Source: Geotrypetes seraphini (Eukaryota > Chordata > Amphibia > Gymnophiona > Dermophiidae). From it: DNA of 64,000 nt. Numbering within the stretch: position 1 is the stretch's first letter; every line of letters begins with the position of its first letter. Below the pieces are notes generated by a model. It made no database searches and was not told the DNA's origin. It was given only the letters and a program-made list of their open reading frames with translations. Shown here piece by piece: positions 58,755 through 64,000 of the stretch. A program made the position numbers and the translations under genes. Where the stretch lies: positions 311,565,963-311,629,962 of the forward strand of contig NC_047084.1 of the NCBI RefSeq assembly GCF_902459505.1, written 5' to 3'.

Positions 58755-58962
58755 CGGTTTGGACACAAGGCATGAACTTGGGAGAGAGGAAGGGAGGGAA
58801 AGAGATGCTGAGGTGGGGGAGGGAATGTGTTTTTGGACACAAGGCATGGACTTGGGAGAGAGGAAGGGAGGGAAAGATATGCTGAGGTGGGGGAGGGAAT
58901 AGGTTTTTGGACACAGAAGGCATGGACTTGGGAGAGAGGAAGGGAGGGAAAGAGATGATAGT
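58755..58962 (+). repeat. 74-bp tandem repeat, ~2.8 copies
   Basis: The unit acacaaggcatgaacttggg ... gaggtgggggagggaat repeats at 58759, 58839 and 58911, purine-rich. Confidence 0.85.
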
Positions 58963-59164
58963 GTACACGGGGAATAGAAGAAAGGAGAATTTTTGGTCAT
59001 AGGGAGGGAGTGAGGTACAGATAGTGGCATACCAAGGTGGGGGAGGGTGGGGGGGCGGTCCACCCTGCCCCGCCCCGCCCCGGGTTTATGTCCCAAGGGG
59101 GTGCACAGCTGGCCACCCTCCAGTGTTCTCCCTAGGCCGGCAAACTGCGGCTCTTTAGCCACTT

Positions 59165-59425
59165 GAGTGCCACCACCGCCATCGGGAACAGGCCGGCGCC
59201 GAGTTCTCCATGCATTTCCCTGTGGGGCCGACCAACTCTCGCCACTTGTGTCAATTCTGACGTCGGAGAGGACGTTCTGGGCCAGCCAATCGCTGCCTGG
59301 ATGGCCTAGAATGTCCTCTCCGACGTTAGAATTGACGTTGGGTGGCGAGAGTTGGTCGGCCCCACGGGGAAGAGAAGCAGGGCAAACTCGGCGCCGGCCT
59401 GTTCCCGATGGCGGCAGTGGCAGCC
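59165..59425. repeat. Inverted repeat (~105-bp arms)
   Basis: accgccatcgggaacaggcc ... gaccaactctcgccac is mirrored by gtggcgagagttggtcggcc ... ggcctgttcccgatggcggc, with the loop near 59290. Confidence 0.85.
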
Positions 59426-59464
59426 TATTCCCCAGTGGCGGTGGCAGCATTTTCCCAATGGTGG

Positions 59465-59740
59465 TGGTATAGGGGAAGGCAGGGAGAAAGAAAGAAAGGG
59501 GGGGGGGACAGGAAGCCAGAAAGAAAGAAAGGGGGCAGGGTGAAACAAAGAAAAATGGGGCACGGAGAGAGAGAGAAAGACAGACATACAGGACGAAAGA
59601 GGGTGTGGAGAGAGAAAGAAAGAAGGGGGCAGGGTGAGAGAGAGAGAAAAACAGACATACAGAAAGAAAGGGGGTATAGAGAGAGAGAAAAAGAAAGAAG
59701 GGGCAGGGTGAAACAAAGAAAAAGTTTGGGGAGGGAATGA
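59465..59740 (+). repeat. Purine-rich microsatellite-like tract
   Basis: Interleaved gaaagaaag, gagagagaaa and ggggcagggtga blocks, almost purely A and G for about 270 bases. Confidence 0.85.
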
Positions 59741-59871
59741 GGTCTGGAGGACAGGAAGTGCAACCAGAGACTGATGAAATTACCAAAGGTAGGAAAAATG
59801 ATTTTATTTTCAATTTAGTGATGAAAATGTGTCTGCTTTGAGAATTTATATATGCTGTCTATATTTTGCAC

Positions 59872-60002
59872 TATGGCCCCTTTTACTAAACCGCAATAGC
59901 GTTTTTTAGCGCAGGGAGCCTATGAGCGTTGAGAGCAGCGTGGGCATTCAGCGCAGCTCCCTGCGCTAAAAACCGCTATCGCGTTTTATTAAAAAGGGAA
60001 GG
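59872..60002. mobile_element. Palindromic MITE (ccccttttactaaaccgc ends)
   Basis: tggccccttttactaaaccg and cgcgttttattaaaaaggga are inverted, with inner arms gcgcagggagc and gctccctgcgc. Same superfamily as 23525 and 49052. Confidence 0.75.
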
Positions 60003-60483
60003 GGAAAATTTGTCTATTTTTGTATAGTTGTTACTGAGATGACATTGCATAAAGTCATCTGCCTTGACCTCTTTGAAAACCCGCGGAATATAAATGATAA
60101 TTAACATTTTCTCTGCGTACAGCGTGCTTTGTGTTTTTAAAATTTTATTGTTGGTAGATCATTTTGACTTGGCCACAAAGGTAAGGGGGAGGGAGGGGAG
60201 CTGCTGAAAGACATTTAGTAATCCTTGCAGGCTTGACTGTGCAGGGAATTATTTTTGTAAAATCATGTTTTGTTATGTGACTGGCATTATTTAGACTTTA
60301 ATTTCTATGAATGAATAAAATGAAAATGATATAAATTACTTGCTTGTTTTTATGTGCGTGCGCTGAAGGAAAGTGGAGAGAGAGTGGGCTGAGGACGCTG
60401 AAGGGAAATGGGGAAGAGAGTGGGGAGAAGACGCTGATTTATAAATTGACAATTGTACAGAATATTGTTTCTTTTTTATATTC

Positions 60484-60571
60484 ATCCATAGCTGCATGTT
60501 AATGATGTGCTCATATGCACTTATTTATCATCATAACATATACATCATCATTAACATGCAGCTGTGGATGT
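60484..60571. repeat. Short inverted repeat
   Basis: catccatagctgcatgttaa and ttaacatgcagctgtggatg flank an AT-rich loop. Confidence 0.75.
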
Positions 60572-60835
60572 GTAAGGACAGGCTGAGGAGGATGGTTGGG
60601 AAGGAAGGAAGGTGCACATATCAACATATACATTTTTAACATGCATGATGCAGCTATAGGCAAGCTGAGGAGGATGGGATCATACAGATGTGTATGTTCA
60701 GATATGCGCTCAGATGTATAGTTTTTTCTGATATATTTATTAAGCTTACAGTATTTATAAAAACACATTTAATACTTGTTACAAAAAATATTGTGCAATT
60801 GTGATCTACTTCTGGCCTACAAAGGTCAAAAGAAA

Positions 60836-61300
60836 TCCCAGAAACAGGCAAAAAGTCTCCTTCAAACACCAACAGAGCAGGTTCTTCCTCTCTGTTCTTC
60901 TCGCTTTAAACCTTTTTTACCCACTCATAAACCTTTTGTTAATATCCGACGGTGAATTTCCACAGATTTCACTCCCTCAGTCCAAAGAAAGTGCACTACT
61001 GCATGTTGTTCTTCAATGGTGCAATCTTGCAATGGAGCATCCATGTTTCTGACCTCGTGGCTGCTAACACGATTAAAGGCTGCACTGTGCAAGGACGAAC
61101 TATCCAACAGGCAACGTATGAGTACATATGTTGCATTTCACTAGTTCTGTTCTGGTTATTGCATAATTTAGCAATTGCCTTTAATTTTTTATTTGCCCTT
61201 GTACATCTGGTAGCACTATAGAAATGATAAGTAGTAATAGTACAATATCTTTCGTCAAAGCCTTACAAACATTGTAAAGATGGAGATGGTAGCTAACTGT
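60836..61300. other. Repeat-derived sequence without genes
   Basis: Starts with caggcaaaaagtctccttca, shared with 58116. It includes a LINE/SINE tail (agcactatagaaatgataag) near 61211. Nothing coding. Confidence 0.45.
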
Positions 61301-61324
61301 TATTAAATGTTGGTTTTTATAAAA

Positions 61325-61805
61325 AATAAAGTCAGGTCAATATTCAAAATGTTTTTAACTGGTCAGAAACAGCTCCAGGCCAGTTAAATCCATTGTTCAG
61401 GGCTGACCAGTCATTTTCAGTGGCACTTAACCGGTAAGTACCACTAAAAATGTCCAGTTAGCACCTATCTCAAAACGGGCTATTCTTTTTCAGGGGGGGG
61501 GGCATTTTGGGGTTAGAGTTATAACTTGACTAATTAAATGTTGATATTCTGCACTTAACTGGCCAAGTTAACTACATAAATAGGATTGCAGAAAAGTCAG
61601 GCCTAACATTTATGTGGTGCCTCATAACTGGCTAAGTGCTGAATATTAAACTTAACTGACTGTTCTTTAGCCAGTTCCGCAAACCCAGAAATTCAATGCC
61701 GGAGCCTGGACATGGCCCGGCATTAAATTTCCAGGTATACTACAGGTGGCAGTCAGCAAAATGCTGAGTGCTGCCAGCTGAATAGCAACCCAAGTGATTT
61801 TATAA
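61325..61805. mobile_element. Probable non-autonomous repeat with internal symmetry
   Basis: Several inverted and direct versions of 'aactggccagtta' (61360, 61440, 61558, 61627, 61666) suggest a decayed palindromic DNA transposon. The borders are not sharp. Confidence 0.4.
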
Positions 61806-62201
61806 CTGTCATGAAAGAATACATTGCTGTTTTTCCTTGTTTGAATAGCTATTTATTGTGGATAGTTAATGTAGCTATTGGCATGGTATTGAAATTTGAT
61901 ATCTAACTGGGCTGAGAGTGCTAATTAGATTGTGGTTGGATTGTACTTTAATTAGTTTAAGCCGATCCAACAGCTGCGACCCTACTTGTCACTAATAAAT
62001 CTAGCGATGAAGGCTCATACTAAAGTAACAAGCAGACTGGACTACTGTAACTCCTTATTCTTGAGACTGACTGAGAGGGAGGGAGTTTTGCCACCTTACG
62101 GTAGATGGTGCTAACTTGCTGCATTAGAGGCTGTCAGAGGGACGGGGCTAGCCTGTGAGGTAGTTAAATGCCTTGGAGCAGAATGGATCAGAAAAGCATG
62201 A
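61806..62201. other. Unassigned intergenic sequence
   Basis: No gene or recognised repeat. Confidence 0.35.
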
Positions 62202-62209
62202 GGAAAGAG

Positions 62210-62553
62210 CAGGACAGGATTAATTCATCAAGGGCCCCTAGGTACACAAGTACACTGGGCCCCCCTGCCCTGCCCCACCCCACCATGCGCCCAGGCGGTA
62301 ACAGGAAGCTGCGTCAGAGGGAAGCTATGGGCAAGCAGCAATGCTTCCACAATTACAGTTCCTGTTGCCTTTCTTACCCGCGTTGCTTGCTTGTCTTACT
62401 TTCCGTTGATGGGGGGCCGCGTTGCCGATCGATGCTGAAGGGGCCCATCGCCGTTTGGAAAAAACAATGTTGATGCCCTCCTTCATTGGGTCCCCCTGAC
62501 CATTTCGGGCCCTAGGTACGTGCCTACTTGGCCTATTGGTTAATCCTGCCCTG
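62210..62553. mobile_element. hAT-type MITE with perfect 8-bp duplication
   Basis: Ends caggacaggattaa and ttaatcctgccctg are inverted, with inner gggcccctaggtac and gggccctaggtacg. Both flanks read ggaaagag (62202-62209 and 62554-62561). The interior is GC-rich, with no transposase. Confidence 0.9.
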
Positions 62554-62561
62554 GGAAAGAG

Positions 62562-62980
62562 GTAATCTAGCAGGAACCCTGAGCAAGGATGTGCCCGTGG
62601 AGTTCTGGCTTGATTGTAGTAGCTGAGGAGAGGAAGAGGACTGGCTCCAGCTCAGACCCTTGCATTCCTGTGTGATTTAAAATTCATGTTTATGCCTCCC
62701 TTTTTGGAGAAGTGAGCAGTAAACGCACAATACACAATTTAGGAGCAGATTAATCAATTTAAACTACCAAATGGGAGGAAAAAAACAGAATTCTTAGCTG
62801 GTACCAGCATCTGAATCTAAAAAATATGATAAGAATTCCACCATTGGCTGCCAGTTTGATAACAAAGCTGACATGTGGCCAAATATTTTGCTCACAAGGT
62901 TGAGGTTTATTAAATTTTCCCTCAGTTAAAGGTATGCTTTATAAATGAGTATTAGACAGGTCATGTTTGTTTCAACCAAC
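62562..62980. other. Unassigned intergenic sequence
   Basis: No gene or recognised repeat. Confidence 0.35.
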
Positions 62981-63240
62981 ACACATTTGGAACAGTTTAT
63001 CTTTATTAGACAACTTATTTTTGGGATGAAACAAACATCTTCAAGGTTATATTTAGTTATTCAAGACTTGTTATATTGCTTTAACTAACAAGTAGGGCAA
63101 AACAGTGTACAATACTAGTAATATAGCATTACATAGAGGAAGGGAACTCCAAAGAAGCATAAGAAGGGGAGACATAACAGAAATTCTCAGCGACTAAAAC
63201 AGGGATGAGAAACACCCGCACACCAAATCCAGCCTAGTCC
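62981..63240 (-). mobile_element. Possible LINE 3' UTR fragment
   Basis: tttagttattcaagacttgt and agcaaaacagtgtacaata-like text resembles the reversed L2-type 3' UTR at 56617-56700. Weak. Confidence 0.3.
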
Positions 63241-63294
63241 TCAAAGATTTGTAAAAAAAAGAAAACAGCTAGGTTTCAATTTTAGATTTAAAGA

Positions 63295-64000
63295 GGGGCA
63301 TAATCAAAAGAAACGTCTAAGTCCAATTTGGATGTAGGGCGCTAGTCTCCCAAAGTCGGCAGCGGCAAAATGTCCATTCTCGAAAAATATGTCCAAAATA
63401 TTTTTTTTCAAAAATTATCTAACTGTACGTCCAGGCATTTGATCATCCAGACCTCCACTTCATCTATCTTTAAACCACATTCTTGACCACAAATTCATCC
63501 AAGTCTGAAACATCCAGAACAAGACCTTTTGGGTGTGGGAGAGGTCAGCAAAGTGATGGACTGTCTACCCAGACATGGCAACAGAGCAGTGGAGCATTGC
63601 TGTGAACTTCACAAAAAGGGTGACACATAAACATCTCACCACAACTCCTTTATAGGTCATAGTGTAGCCCCCCCTAACCCACTAAACCCACCTGTCTATA
63701 ACCCCAATAGCCCTTATGGCTGCAGGTGGCACCTATATGGCAGTACAGTAGAGTTTTGGGGATTTTTGGTGGGCTCCCATTTTCTAGCATTGATGTAGAG
63801 GTTAGAGTGGCTTATGGGCCTGGGTCCTCCTCTCTATGGTTCACTAGCCCACCCCCTCGACTACTTAAGCTACCTCTGTGCAGCTCTACTAGGCTTTCCT
63901 ATGCCAGGTGCTGATGTTCTGTAGGCAGGTATGTATGTTTTTATTCTGAACACTGTGTGGGTGCAAGGGGGTCAGTGATCACTGGGGGAGTGTGTGGGGG
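63295..64000 (+). mobile_element. DNA-transposon-like repeat running off the window
   Basis: Begins gaggggcataatcaaaagaa and acgtctaagtccaatttgga, a terminus related to the repeat at 31120. The right end is beyond the window, and no coding match is seen. Confidence 0.45.

Larger units (their letters stand above)
58311..60835. mobile_element. Composite hAT-like element, no intact transposase
   Basis: Begins cagggccgccatcaggg, a common hAT-type terminus. It holds two hairpins, a 74-bp minisatellite, a hAT-like 'agtggcataccaagg' start (59028), a purine-rich tract and a MITE. The right boundary is inferred from the return to the repeat unit at 60838. The minus-strand frame 59813-58497 is a low-complexity shadow. 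Confidence 0.45.

Noticed and set aside
58497-59813. 438-codon minus-strand frame
   Set aside because: It runs over hairpins, a minisatellite and a purine tract. The composition is low complexity, with no domain.

Overview
This is vertebrate nuclear DNA. It carries one recognisable host protein gene, a damaged stretch of U2 snRNA gene array, and a very dense layer of transposable elements. The repeat mix (Tx1-group LINEs, a Penelope-like element, a DIRS element, CR1 and L2 LINEs, several hAT families, a Helitron and tRNA-derived SINEs) fits an amphibian, perhaps a caecilian. That placement is inference; the sequence alone does not prove the species.

Host gene. LRIT3 (leucine-rich repeat, Ig-like and transmembrane protein 3) lies on the minus strand in four coding exons: 54374-54256, 52022-51547, 27642-27337 and 22946-21865. 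The splice phases close exactly (2, 1, 1) and give a 660-residue protein: signal peptide, LRR block, Ig domain, Ser/Thr-rich linker, FN3 domain, one membrane helix and a short tail ending PEYFC. Its second intron is about 24 kb, mostly made of nested transposons.

Left third (1-21.3 kb). After about 2 kb of degraded repeats come three copies of a Tx1-clade LINE that resembles the U2-specific lineage Keno. Copies 1 and 2 end exactly at the 3' part of a U2 snRNA sequence. Copy 2 also starts exactly after U2 nucleotide 33, so it splits a U2 gene in its GUAGUA branch-site recognition sequence. Between copies 1 and 2 lies one U2 repeat-unit spacer with recognisable DSE, PSE-like and 3'-box elements. 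Copy 2 is itself interrupted by a hAT fragment, an L2-type tail and a 5.4-kb Penelope-like element whose two pseudo-LTRs each carry a hammerhead-ribozyme-like motif. The second pseudo-LTR holds an L1 insertion.

Middle (21.4-51.5 kb). This holds LRIT3 exons 4 and 3 and the giant intron 2. A tRNA-SINE was split by a hAT element (29945-48492, perfect 8-bp target duplication). That hAT holds a DIRS element, which in turn holds an LTR-like insertion, a nearly complete CR1 LINE, an L2 LINE and a second hAT (43708-47717, perfect 8-bp target duplication). The second hAT contains an L1 insertion, a C-rich minisatellite and a large palindrome.

Right part (51.5-64 kb). This holds LRIT3 exons 2 and 1, several palindromic hAT-type MITEs, a Helitron carrying about eight copies of a 170-bp tandem repeat, purine-rich minisatellites, and a hAT MITE with a perfect 8-bp target duplication at 62210-62553. 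No host gene is seen upstream of LRIT3 in this part.
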